Positions 45,327 through 56,100 of a stretch of DNA of 64,000 nt are shown here, piece after piece. The DNA is from Entoloma clypeatum (taxonomy: Eukaryota > Basidiomycota > Agaricomycetes > Agaricales > Entolomataceae), in assembly GCA_963565915.1 (NCBI GenBank), contig OY751485.1:2356001-2420000 (forward strand), written 5' to 3'. Positions within the stretch are counted from its first letter, which is position 1. The number at the start of each line of letters is the position of its first letter. The notes below the pieces were generated by a model. It worked only from the letters and a program-made list of their open reading frames with translations. It was not told where the DNA came from and searched no databases. The translations under genes were made by a program, and so were the position numbers.

Positions 45327-45636
45327 TGTTGAAACTTTTCCCATCACGTAGATTAGATTAGATTAGATTACATCACGTGACCTTTACATATCTTCATTAC
45401 ATACTTGTTTGGTTGGTACAAACAGTAGTACGGTATATAAGACCAGGAAACTGTCAATATCAACAAGTTGTCTCTTGACTCTTAACCAGCTCCATCGCTC
45501 TCACCAGCCTCAACCGCTCTCACTAGCCTTACCCCCTCCAAACCATGTAAGTGACCATAGCGGTATCGTAGAGTACTTCCACTGTAGCTATGTTGCTCAG
45601 TACATCTGTGGCTAGCGCCCAGGTGGAACTTCAACA
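45327..45636 (+). repeat. C2 3' LTR (310 bp)
   Basis: Preceded by TAAATATGGGGGGG (polypurine tract) and followed by the CCTTC duplication. Identical in sequence to the 5' LTR by eye. Confidence 0.97.
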
Positions 45637-48600
45637 CCTTCTTCTTGATGAAAAAGACCAGAGAGGCCATCGGAGATTTTGAAGGTCGGATCCGACCAGT
45701 GGCCAGATTTTCTTCCAAGAATGCATCGAGTTCCTTCTGTTCCTTCGGAGCGAGCGGATACACCTTGCAATCCGTCGGAGTTGCGTTGGGAATCAGCTCA
45801 ATGGCATGGTCCCATACACGTTCCTCTGGCAGATTGTCGAAGGAGGTCTTGGAAAATACATCTTCAAAATCATATAAGTGATTAGGTACAGAATCGCGAA
45901 AAGACTTGGGTTTCTGATTTTGGAGGAACACCTCTGATAGGCATTGTGAGGTAGTTGACGATGCTCAGACAAATTCCGACGTCAGAGGTAGGGCTCCGAT
46001 GAAGAGGCGATCTCCCTCTTCGAACTCGTCTTCCTCCTCCGCATCGTCTTCCAACGGCTCATCCGATGATTGTTCTTCGTCCTCGCTTACGTCTTCCACC
46101 CAAGGGCTTCATGGGGCTTCCTCTGCTAATCCAGCATCTGGCGTTGGACCCATCCAACAAGTGTGGATGTGTGCCTGCTCAAATTTGCGGACCTTCTGCT
46201 CCTGAATGGCCTCCTGATGGCAAGTCCGACAGCGAGTGGGACAGCAACTCATTCTCACCTCCCCAGAGGTCCAATCTACCTCGGGATTGTGCTCCTTGAG
46301 CCACATGAATCCAAGTACAATATCCTGCTTTCCCAGTCCAGTTACAGCGAGCTGGGTCCGCTCTGTGTGATCCTGATATTGGAGTATAATGTCCAGGACC
46401 TCCGATATTGCTCTGGCATCGTTCGGAGTACCGTCGACATTGTAGACAGGGATTGCACGTTGTAGCCTTCGGGTACTGAGTCGATGTTTCTCTACCAGGG
46501 AGCGGTCAATGAAGGAGCCCATCGCTCCACTATTGAGAAGAGCCTTTTGTGAAAGGGTATCCTTGGTGTCCGTTGTCTCCAGAACAACATCTAGTTCAAT
46601 AGCGTTGTCGGAGCCGTCGGAGGCCAGGATGTATTTTTTCAGAAGTTGTCGTTCCCATTTTCGGAGTTGGGATCGGACGACTTTCAGAGTCGGGGTAGGT
46701 GTGACTGAGGGTTCATTCTGCGCTGAGTCATAGGGAGAGGAAGTAAATTCTGATTCATCTATAGACAAGGAAGCATAATGATTGCTAGTGGACAACAAGG
46801 GCACACTGTTCACTCATTGTCAGGGGAAAAATCCTCTTGTTTGTCTTCCGCTTGCTCTGACACTTCGGCAATGTCGGAGGTAGACGTCACTGCATCTTTA
46901 GTGGCTAGTTGGTCCATCATGTACTCCTCCTGTTCGTTCAATGTCATGAATCAGACATCGAATCGGAGCAGACACTCACGACTGAAATGACCAGTTTTAC
47001 CACATCTGAAGCATACATTGGCATTCTTACCCCTGACGTGAGAGGCATCGATATCCATCACATTGGGGTCATGGACGGTCGGAGTCGGAGCAATGACTGT
47101 TGGAGGTGCACGCGGAATATAGGGGATGAAAGGTTGGGGAAATACAGATCCTGCTGCTGCCTTCGGTGCGGAAAGGGTTCGGGCATGTCGGAACTGTGGA
47201 CTTGAAAGCTTTATTTGCAATTCAATTATCATTGTTGACTCATGTGGCTGCATACCAGGCATCCGGGTTGTCATCCGCGGGTTGTCCGAAAGTTAGTGTC
47301 ACAATTTCGGATTGGATGTCGGATCGGAGGCCATGTCAGAACTTAAGTACTATGTTCGTTCCTTTGGTGTACCCAGCCTTTTTGACATAATCCTTGAAGT
47401 CATCAATGTAAGCCTCCACATCCCGACTACCTTGGTAATAGGCTTCTCCCTCAAGAATGAGCCATGCATCTTGTTCTTTGTTTTTCGGAGTGAACTCCGC
47501 GATGAATGGTGACACAGAGCTCCGGTCCGATGCTCTTGTCAGATGACGCGGTCAGCAAAGTGCGCAGCACGTCCACTCTTCATGAAGGAAAGCACCCAAT
47601 AGATCCTAGCATGATCATCTGCAAACTGTTCTGGAACCAGTCCCATATACAGTTCGCAAGAATTAAGAAAAGTCCAACCAGTGGTACGTGCTCCGTCGAA
47701 GTCCGATGGAGTTGCGGGTTTGGCCCGACGCACACCTGGATTGGCAGGTGCAATCGGGGCTGGCGGGAAGGCCGGAACTGGGGCCTCCGCTGGAGGAGGA
47801 ATCGGGTTGGGGTTGGGAATGGAAACAGGTGGAATAGCGGCACGGATAAGTTGTTCGAGTTGAGCGGTAATGTTGGTGAGGGTCTGGCGGTGTTCCTGGA
47901 ACTCGTGTTCAAGCACAGTAAGATGTTCGGGGTCATCCATTTCTATGTGCGATACGGAGTCACCAGTTACAGAGTGGTAGACAGAATGGTGGAAAGAGGG
48001 ATCGGAAGGTGTCAGATGTGCCGGAATCAGAGGAGGGCAGACTCGAGTCCGTGTCGTCAACTCTGAAGCACGGAATGGCTTCAATGGTACAATTCGTACC
48101 CGGTCTGTTTAGAGAGAACTTTCTACTGTAAGGGTGACTTTACAATCCAACAACTCTGAAGTGCTCCGAAGCGACTCCGACGTCGGACGACTTGCAAGGG
48201 AAATCCAAAGTTAAATTAGACTCTATGAAGTACAATACGAGGCGTACCTTGCAAGGGAAATCCAAAGAGAAAGTTCTGAGGATTCCCTTGCAGGCTAGAC
48301 AGCTATATAGACGACAAGAATTGGAAATGAGGAGAGGAATGTTGAAATACGACAAAGATCAGGAGTAGAGATGGGAACGGAATATGTGAATCGGAAGTGT
48401 GCATGTGGTGGTATAAATCATTGCTCCGACGTGCACTCCGACGCAGAGGACGGGTCGGAAGTGTCAGAGGTCGGAGGTGTCGAAGGATAGATGGAAACGA
48501 AAGGAAATATAAAGTATAGTAATATAAATAATAGACGTACCACAACAGTCGGAGGGTTGGAGGATGGGTCGGAGGTGTCGGGTGTGTCGGATTGAGGAAA
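45637..48600 (-). pseudogene. Gypsy (Ty3) family A: 5' region, Gag, zinc knuckle, protease and RT N-terminus
   Basis: Minus strand, reading from about 48600 down. A non-coding 5' region with two copies of TTGCAAGGGAAATCCAAAG (48190-48275 on +) precedes Gag (about 47540-48084; MDDPEHLTVLEHEFQEHRQT, TPSDFDGARTTGWTFLNSCE), zinc knuckle CFRCGKTGHFSREC near 46995, and the protease region with LLNSGAMGSFIDRSLVEKHR near 46520, where the expected DSGA reads NSGA. The RT N-terminal blocks are FDNLPEERVWDHAIELIPNA and MASLVFFIKKK, the last abutting C2. Frameshifts lie between Gag and the knuckle. The copy is dead. Confidence 0.88.
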
Positions 48601-49012
48601 TCAGATGGTTGCCCTTACACATATGCCCCAGGAGCTTTACATGCATGGAGATATGCGGCTGCATTGACCATGGTAATCTGTGGCGGGTCGGAGGTGTTTG
48701 GAGTGAGCGGATTGGAGGTGTTTGGAGTGAGTGGATCGGAGGTGCCCATTGGAGAGGGCAAACACTGTGGAGGTGGCGGAGCTGTCTCAGCAGTTGATGT
48801 CAGACTTGGACTCAGAGTCGGAGTGTCGGGTAACATAGAATGGAATAAGATACTGCCCAATACCCAGTCAATCAATGGATTGTAGCAGGTGAGCTAGTTG
48901 TGTCCTAGAACCAAATTACAAGATGAATCGAGGATTGTCACATAAAACATGATGGTCAGGAGTTCACGAGAAGGGAATCGGAGAGGAAGATTGATAGATT
49001 GCGTGATATAAG

Positions 49013-49283
49013 TAGTGTTTCAAGGTCCAGTCTGGTCTGGTTTTTTGTCTAAAATTTTTGAGACCAGAGACCAAGACCAGGTGAGTGGTCTCTCTGAAAA
49101 GCTAAGACCAGAACCAGTTTCAACTGGTTTTTTGGCCAAAAAAACGGTCCAAACCTATGAACTGGGTAGAACCAGGGGGGGGGTGGTCTTTGTTTTTTAA
49201 AAAAAGATGAACCAGGACCACCCCCTGGTTCAGTCTGGTCTCAGTCTTCTTTGTGGTCTTTGAGACTGGACCTTGAAACACTA
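49013..49283. mobile_element. hAT-type MITE, 271 bp
   Basis: Perfect 21-bp terminal inverted repeats beginning TAGTGTTTCAAGGTCCAG, flanked by an exact 8-bp duplication GATATAAG (49005-49012, 49284-49291). The 8-bp duplication and the TAGNG tip are the hAT signature. The interior is a partly self-complementary GGTCTGG/CCAGACC-rich sequence with no coding capacity. It sits in Gypsy B protease DNA, 12 bp from solo LTR S2. Confidence 0.92.
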
Positions 49284-49295
49284 GATATAAGTATT

Positions 49296-49821
49296 TGAAG
49301 AACTGTCAAAAAGTTTCAAAACTGTTACACTTTTTCACCCTTTCCCTATGCACCTTCACACGACCCTTCGACCCTTGATCCCCATCAAACCCTGTTTCAC
49401 TTAACTTTGACAACCCTGGAACACGTGTCCCCTCTATCAGCACTATGACTTACAATGACTCGGACTATTCCACTTGTAGATACATTTTCACTTGTTATCT
49501 CTGACTCATGACCTTGAGGCCTTATCTCTGACTCCTATGCCACAGCCTCCTTGAAACACTTATCTAACCAATGGCTTATTTAGCTCCTACGCAGCACTTA
49601 CTTATTTATAGCCATAGGATAACATATATAAGACTTGTAACCCTAGAGTAGAGGTCCTCAGCTTGACCTAGGCATACAATGCTTACTTGTCTATTCTTCG
49701 AACACTCTCCAACTAAGTGCCTTGTGAGGACTTAGCTCTGCCAGACCCCGAACCGAGTCGTCCTTCAGAGGAACTCGCTGATCTTGACCAGTCGTCCTAC
49801 TGAGGGACTTGTGTAGAAACA
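49296..49821 (+). mobile_element. Solo LTR S2 (526 bp) inside Gypsy B protease
   Basis: Starts TGAAGAACTGTC and ends TAGAAACA, flanked by GTATT and GTATG (near-duplication). Removing it with one flank copy restores the Gypsy B protease frame (VHT/YITQSINLP). A TATATAAG box lies at about 49636. No coding region is present. The orientation is inferred from the TATA box. Confidence 0.75.
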
Positions 49822-50831
49822 GTATGAACCCATGTGACTAGAACCTTGTACCAATTGTAGGCTATCGCCATAACAAAAACCATAGGTGAAGGAATCGGAG
49901 TTGGTGATAAGTTTAAAGAAGAGATAAATCTGGTATCTGCAAAGCAATGTGTAGAACCAGAGTCAATAAAAGTCTTTATTGGAAGAGAATCGGAAAAGAT
50001 TGGAGATATCAAATCAATACATAGAGAGTTCGGATTTGAGAGACCAGATGCATTGAGTCGGAGGGTTTCCAAAGGTGCATGAAAGGAGTCAAGCAATCCC
50101 CAGTATGTGCTGGAATCTGAGGACTGCTTACTGTTTTTTTGACTCAGTCATCTTCTCCGATTTGTCCTCAGCTTGGGCCACGCGGGCCTTTGCTTTGGCG
50201 TTAGAAGATGATTTCTTCGAGCAGTCAGAAGCCTGATGACCAACGTTGCCACAAAACATGCATAAATTATTGTCAAATTGTTGTTGGTGTTCTTGGGGAG
50301 TTAATTTCCCGTCTTTGCCAAGTTTGTCGGAGAGGGCGGATTTTGGAGAGGTGGATAACAATTTTTGTTGTTGTTGCGAGTTGGTTTTAGACAATGAGGA
50401 GTTGTTGTTGGAGGATGATGAAGCAGGGGTCTGTTTCTTGTTGGATTTGTTGGACTTTGGAGTGGATTTGTCAGAGGAGCGTGATTTCTCATGTTGATGT
50501 TCCCAGTAGCGAGCATCAATGTTATGGGCCATTATCTTCAACTTGGCCAGAGTCTTAGGTTTGGGGTAGGTCCCTAAAACATCCTTGATATGTTCCGCTA
50601 AACTGGTGTAGTACTAATATCAGAGTGCGCCATCATCCCACTGCGTGCGAGCGGAAAGACGTTTGAAGTCCATGTTGTGATGTAGGATCTTCTGATTGTT
50701 GCACATCCAAAGATGATCCAGACTATCCTCTGCTTCTCCGGTCAGATTGATAGGTCCAAATTTGGATCGGAGGATGTGCACAAAGGCGGACCAGTCATTC
50801 AACCAGACAGTGTCATTGTCCTCCCAAGAGG

Positions 50832-51031
50832 NNNNNNNNNNNNNNNNNNNNNNNNNNNNNNNNNNNNNNNNNNNNNNNNNNNNNNNNNNNNNNNNNNNNN
50901 NNNNNNNNNNNNNNNNNNNNNNNNNNNNNNNNNNNNNNNNNNNNNNNNNNNNNNNNNNNNNNNNNNNNNNNNNNNNNNNNNNNNNNNNNNNNNNNNNNNN
51001 NNNNNNNNNNNNNNNNNNNNNNNNNNNNNNN
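50832..51031. other. Assembly gap, 200 N
   Basis: Exactly 200 N separate Gypsy B Gag from its LTR. The fixed length suggests a scaffolding placeholder, so the real distance is unknown. Frames drawn across it are not evidence of coding. Confidence 0.99.
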
Positions 51032-51724
51032 GGAGCTTCGTCAGAGTCCGTCGGAGGTCGGACGTAAGACTGGGACTGGAGCGAAACTCCGGAAATGTGG
51101 AGGAACAACGAAGGGGAGGGATGTGGCTTCAATGTATGTGTTGCGCTGCCGTTTGTTGGATAAGGTGTCCCAATTTCAGGAGGTTGGAGGAGGGGTCGGA
51201 GGTGCGGAGGTCCTCGGAGAGATCTCGGTGAGAGACACACTGACGTGGAAGTGGTCGGATGATGTCAGAGTTGTGACTCAGACACAGTACTGAGCTCGTC
51301 GAAGGGTAACAATGGAGGAAGAGCAGTAGATGAGGATGCCGTCAGTGTATTGTACCACAGCGAGGATCTCTGGCATGAACGGGGAGTAGAGGAGTGAACT
51401 TTGTTGATATTCGAACTGAGGAACTACAGGTATGGTACGAGCTTAAATACCTAAATGTGATTACTTTATGGAGATGGTCGGAGTAGGTCCGGAGTTGTGG
51501 CGTAAGTTGCCCGCGACTGTAACGAACATCAGAGATGTCGGTCAACGGACCATGCAGAAAAGGCGATGCATAAGTAAACAGGAATATGAATATGAAATGC
51601 ATAAAGGCATGGAGTTATGAATATGAAATGCACAATGGCAACGTGCGGAGATGTGGAGGTAATGGATGTCCGGCATGTCGGAGGACGATCGGAGTGGATC
51701 GGAGATTCAGAGACGGATATAACA

Positions 51725-51947
51725 GTACTAGTCACACAAACTGCTTTCCAGAAAGGCAACCAGTGGATATTTTTCTCTATCCTCATAGAGATATCTAGGT
51801 GGGATATATAGCTAAGCTATACCCAAGTTTGAAGTTATTTGAGCTATTATCTCTTGAGTTAGCAATAAATTATTGACAAAGTATCAAACATTGCAACAGT
51901 TTTGTCTGTCACTGTATATGATGGATCACATGACATCAAAAAGAGAC
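51725..51947. other. Spacer, nothing recognised
   Basis: AT-rich sequence between the Gypsy B LTR start and the left long inverted repeat. No feature seen. Confidence 0.4.
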
Positions 51948-52105
51948 AAACAAATAAAACTGACCCCCAGACTCACGGTAGAGCAGCTGGCAAAAGATAG
52001 ATTCTGGATTCTGATCGTCGCCAACGGCAGCCCAAGGCAGTGAGCAAACAGAGCTCATTGACCTCAATAATCAATACTCACAAACACAGTTCATTACCTG
52101 TTCTT
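51948..52105 (+). repeat. Left arm of long inverted repeat
   Basis: About 150 bp starting AAACAAATAAAACTGACC that matches, with mostly transition differences, the reverse complement of 58250-58403. With Copia C3 removed the two arms would be under 400 bp apart. Confidence 0.8.
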
Positions 52106-52158
52106 TTTTTTGTTTAGTCAGACACGCATCACTGAATTAAACGCGACCTCATTTCGGC

Positions 52159-52460
52159 ATGCCTTTCAACCCAGAATCACAAAAGAAATGGTCAATCAAG
52201 AAGATACATGACCTAGTACAGGCCAATCAATGGGAAATTAAGGAAGGCAAATACCATGTCATCATCATCAATCCAGAGCTTCTCCAGGTTCTCAAATGAT
52301 CAGCCCAAAATAAGCACATTTGATGTCGCATGCTCTCATCTTCCCTGCCAAAGAGTTTCGAGACCTCAATTTTCTCATCCCCAATGATTTTAAGGAGGGC
52401 GATAAGCCTCCACCAGAATTCCTTGTATTCTTTGTGTGTCTGACTAATCAAAAAAACAAG
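52159..52460 (+). pseudogene. RecQ-like helicase relic, internally deleted
   Basis: A short ORF (52159-52299) reads MPFNPESQKKWSIKKIHDLV and then EIKEGKYHVIIINPELLQVL; a second open segment (52332-52460) reads PAKEFRDLNFLIPNDFKEGD and PPPEFLVFFVCLTNQ before a GTAACT donor-like site. These correspond, from memory, to three separate parts of a basidiomycete RecQ-like helicase family (N-terminus, the segment after motif Ia, and the start of the second RecA domain). Walker A and the DEAH box are missing. It is therefore a deletion derivative, not a working helicase. Confidence 0.6.
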
Positions 52461-52476
52461 GTAACTATTTGAAATA

Positions 52477-52767
52477 TGTTGAAACTTTTCCCATCACGTA
52501 GATTAGATTAGATTAGATTACATCACGTGACCTTTACATATCTTCATTACATACTTGTTTGGTTGGTACAAACAGTAGTACGGTATATAAGACCAGGAAA
52601 CTGTCAATATCAACAAGTTGTCTCTTGACTCTTAACCAGCTCCATCGCTCTCACTAGCCTTACCCCCTCCAAACCATGTAAGTGACCATAGCGGTATCGT
52701 AGAGTACTTCCACTGTAGCTATGTTGCTCAGTACACCTGTGGCTAGCGCCCAGGTGGAACTTCAACA
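52477..52767 (+). repeat. C3 5' LTR (291 bp, 19-bp deletion)
   Basis: Lacks 19 bp between two CGCTCTCAC-like repeats (near 52653) that the 3' LTR and both C2 LTRs keep. Otherwise the same ends and motifs as C2. Confidence 0.95.
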
Positions 52768-52782
52768 GGTTATGGGCCCCGG
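52768..52782 (+). other. C3 primer binding site, internal initiator-Met tRNA type
   Basis: GGTTATGGGCCCCGG immediately after the LTR, identical to C2. Confidence 0.75.
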
Positions 52783-53129
52783 ATAGCAGAGGGACTTGGG
52801 AAACGCTGGCAACAGCGAGTACCTGCCCACTCTACCCTGGTTGGCAAAAGAACTGATCGAAAGATCTAGGTTCTGAGTCATACTTCTTCACATATGAACC
52901 TGGGAATGTCATTACGACAAGTACCTGTCATGAGACGTCCCTAAGGGGATTGACCTAGTACACTCCATGTGGAAACGTTGATCGCACCTTATACGTTTCT
53001 GACATATAAAGGGTTTTCCCATGACTGCTATTCCTGAAGGGAATATGTCATAAGGAATCATTCAATTGTTTTCTCGAATCATATTCATGACACATCACTG
53101 ATTGAGAACCCTTTTTAGATTCATTCACA

Positions 53130-56100
53130 ATGTCTACCTCTCGTTCTGCCCTCGACACAATCACTGCCTTTGACGGCATCGACTACCGGAGCTGGGCCGA
53201 GAAAATGAAGTCCTACCTCCTCCATCAAGGAGTCTGGCGCCTTGTTTCTGGCGACATCCCCCGCCCTGTCATCGCCGACTTCACCACCACAGTCTCCACC
53301 CCTGGCGCCACTGCTACTGCTCCCCCTGTGCTGGCTACCACGGTCGACCAGCCCGGCTTCCGCAAGGAAGAAAAAGCCTGGATCAGGGACGACGACGTAG
53401 CCCTTGGGGCGATACGCCTGAAGGTCTCCGAGGCGATCAGACGCCACATCAAGGACGCCACTTCCTCAAAAGACGCCTGGAAGTCATTAAAGGATGCCTA
53501 CTCCAAGGTATCCCCGGCCGTCATCTTCGGCGACTTCAAAGCCGCCGCCACCTACAAGCTCTCTGGACGCGACCCCGTCCCTGAAATTGAACGCTTGGGG
53601 TCTCTTTTTGCTCGGCTCGCCGATTCGAACTTTGACGTCCCCGATCTGATGCAGGCAATGATCCTGGCAAATGCGATTCCCGACGCCTGGTCGTCACTCT
53701 CCACCGCCCTCTTTCAGGTCTATGACGCCGACGACTTCACATACAAAGCCGTCGCGGAAAGCATCATATCAGAGTACCGGCGCAAGTATTCGATTGGGTC
53801 CACTCGTACGTCCAACGAGCAGGCCCGGAAGATCTCTGGGACAAAGCGCAAGGGGCAGGACCCCAAATGGGAAAAGCAGCAAAAGCCGAGTACCTCGCAG
53901 AACGACGCTGACGAGCAGCCTAACTCGACTGACCATAGTACCGCTTCTGAAAAGAAGAAGGGAAAAGGACGCTGGCGCAATCAGAAGAAAAACGCCAACA
54001 CTGCGGACAACGCGTCCGACCATGTGGAAGAAACGGTTGAGTTCGTTGCTCCCGCCATTCACTTCCCTCCTCTTCCGACACCGTCCTTCACCACCGTCAC
54101 TGGTCGCGGGAAAACGACAAGTACCGCACAGCCCGATTCCGCAAAGATGCAGTCGCTCCTGCAACGAATGAACCCCCCTCCGTCACAGTACACCGGGCTT
54201 CCTTCTGGAAAACCATCCGTGTGGAAAAAGAACGACCATGTCCGCAAACTCGCGCGCGGCATTGGTGCTCGCCCCTCAGGATCGAATCTTCGTATCCTAG
54301 ACACCATCATTCCTGACATCGATGAAAGGCCGGCTAAACAGCGTCGCGTAGCCCCGTCGATAGAAGAATCGCTGGAGATGATGGACATAGACCATCAAAA
54401 CGAGCGAATGGGGCCGGAACAATTCGAGGATGGGCTGATCGAACTTGACGGTTCGTCACATTCTTCTCTCAAACTTGACCAAATGGGAAACGCTAATAAT
54501 CACGCACAGACGTTTGAATACACATTAGCTAGTACCGATGCAGATAGTATAGATCTCTTTAGCGATGATCTGTACAAAAAATATATCAAACATTCCGCAT
54601 CCTGCACACACTGCAAAGAGAGAGAACGCGCTCAGTGGATCTTAAATTCCGGCGCATCATTACACTTTACCCATGAGTTCAAAGACTTCGCGTATTACAG
54701 GCCTCTCAAAGCTAAGCGATTTGTCCAAACAGCTGCAAAGGGAAAGAAACTGGAAATTCTCGGAGTTGGGGCCGTTCCAGTACGGCATACCCTAAATGGG
54801 GAAACTAAAACCCATCTCCTACGACCGGTATTTTATATTCCGGATATGGACACACGTCTACTGTCCCTAGGCATCTTCCTTAACCATGGTTACAAAGTTG
54901 ATGGAATGCGTGGAGAAATTAATATCTCTAAAGGGCTGAACAAAATACAGTTTTCGCCCCATTTCATCGGACAAACCATTTATTGGTTAGACACTGAAAT
55001 ACGCTATGACCAAATCCACGCGATCTCTAGCGAAATCACTGTCGAAACCTGGCATAAACGCCTTGGCCACCCAAATGACCAGGCGCTCAATAAGATTCCC
55101 ACCAGTACCAAAGGAGTACCCAAAACGTTAGTACGTGAGAAATCACACGAAAGCTGCACGGGGTGTCTAAAAGGGAAAATGCCGAATCAATCTTACCCTA
55201 ACTCGGTGACAAGGGCTGTCAAACCCTTTGATTTGATCCATTCGGACTTGAAACAGATATCCACGGCATCGTACCACAAGTACAAATATTTCCTTACCTT
55301 TTTGGATGATTTTTCCTCCCATGTCTGGGTCGTCTTGCTTAGGAAAAAGTCAGGCGCCATCACGGCGCTGAAACAATTCCTTGCGATGATCCAGAATCAA
55401 TTCGCTGCCACCCCTAAAAAATGGCGGGTTGATGGAGGTGGAGAATTCGATGAATACAAGGACGTACTTGCCGATCATGGAATTCTGATCGACGTCACAC
55501 TCCCATATCAGCATCAGCAGAATGGTAGAGCAGAACGAATAAATCGAACTCTGTGGGAAAAATCTCAGGCATTGCGTTTCGATGCATGTCTACCGCCGAT
55601 GTGGTGGGAATTCTGTTTGGAACATGCAGCATTTCTCTACAACAGAACCCCCATGCAGCGTCTTGAATGGAAAACCCCTTACTTCAGGGTGACCAATGAG
55701 ATCCCCGACATGTCTAGTGTCAGAGTATTCGGATGTCAGGCATATGTATATATCCCAAAGGAGAAACGTAGGAACTCCCTGGAATCAAGATCCCGATTGA
55801 TGATTTATCTCGGATCCAAACCAGGGGTCAAAGGATACCGCTTCATGGATCCTGAGACCAACACGATTTTCATGGGCGGGAAAGCTATCTTTGATGAAAG
55901 CAAGTACCCTAGATGCCACATTGACCCGTTGCCAGAAAACCACCCAGAAATGGAAAACCCAGAGCCGGCTGATGAGTTTGAGGATCTCATTCCCGGCAGC
56001 AATGATGACGATAGTCACAACGAAACACCTCATATCCCAGTTCCCATTGAACAGGATCAACCTGAATCAGACAACGAACTGCCTGCCAGTGAGCCTGATG

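Larger units (their letters stand above)
39857..45636 (+). mobile_element. Copia (Ty1) LTR retrotransposon C2, intact and young
   Basis: Two 310-bp LTRs that I read as identical flank a single open polyprotein. The target duplication CCTTC (39852-39856, 45637-45641) lies within Gypsy A RT codons. All catalytic residues I can place are present (see the polyprotein). This is the best candidate in the window for an active retrotransposon. Confidence 0.97.
48600..51724 (-). mobile_element. Gypsy (Ty3) family B element, LTR to protease, interrupted
   Basis: The LTR starts at 51724 (TGTTATATCC on the minus strand) and runs into the N gap. Then Gag (WSAFVHILRSKFGPINLTGE near 50800; SLDHLWMCNNQKILHHN), Ser/Gln-rich spacer and knuckle CMFCGNVGHQASDC (about 50250), and protease (SLPIKTFIDSGSTHCFADTR near 49980). 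A solo LTR interrupts the protease at 49822; beyond it the frame resumes as ITQSINLPLRFPS and LVLGHNWLTCYNPLIDW (48880-49010). Sequence after GAYV near 48615 is replaced by Gypsy A. RT, integrase and the 3' LTR are absent. Confidence 0.82.

Noticed and set aside
50713..51240. Long open frames crossing the N gap
   Set aside because: They are artefacts of translating 200 N; only the flanking Gag and LTR sequence is real evidence.
53121..53447. Antisense frames over the Copia Gag (also 40522-40848, 20806-21243)
   Set aside because: They recur in all copies only because the sense sequence is conserved and GC-rich; no start context or recognisable domain.
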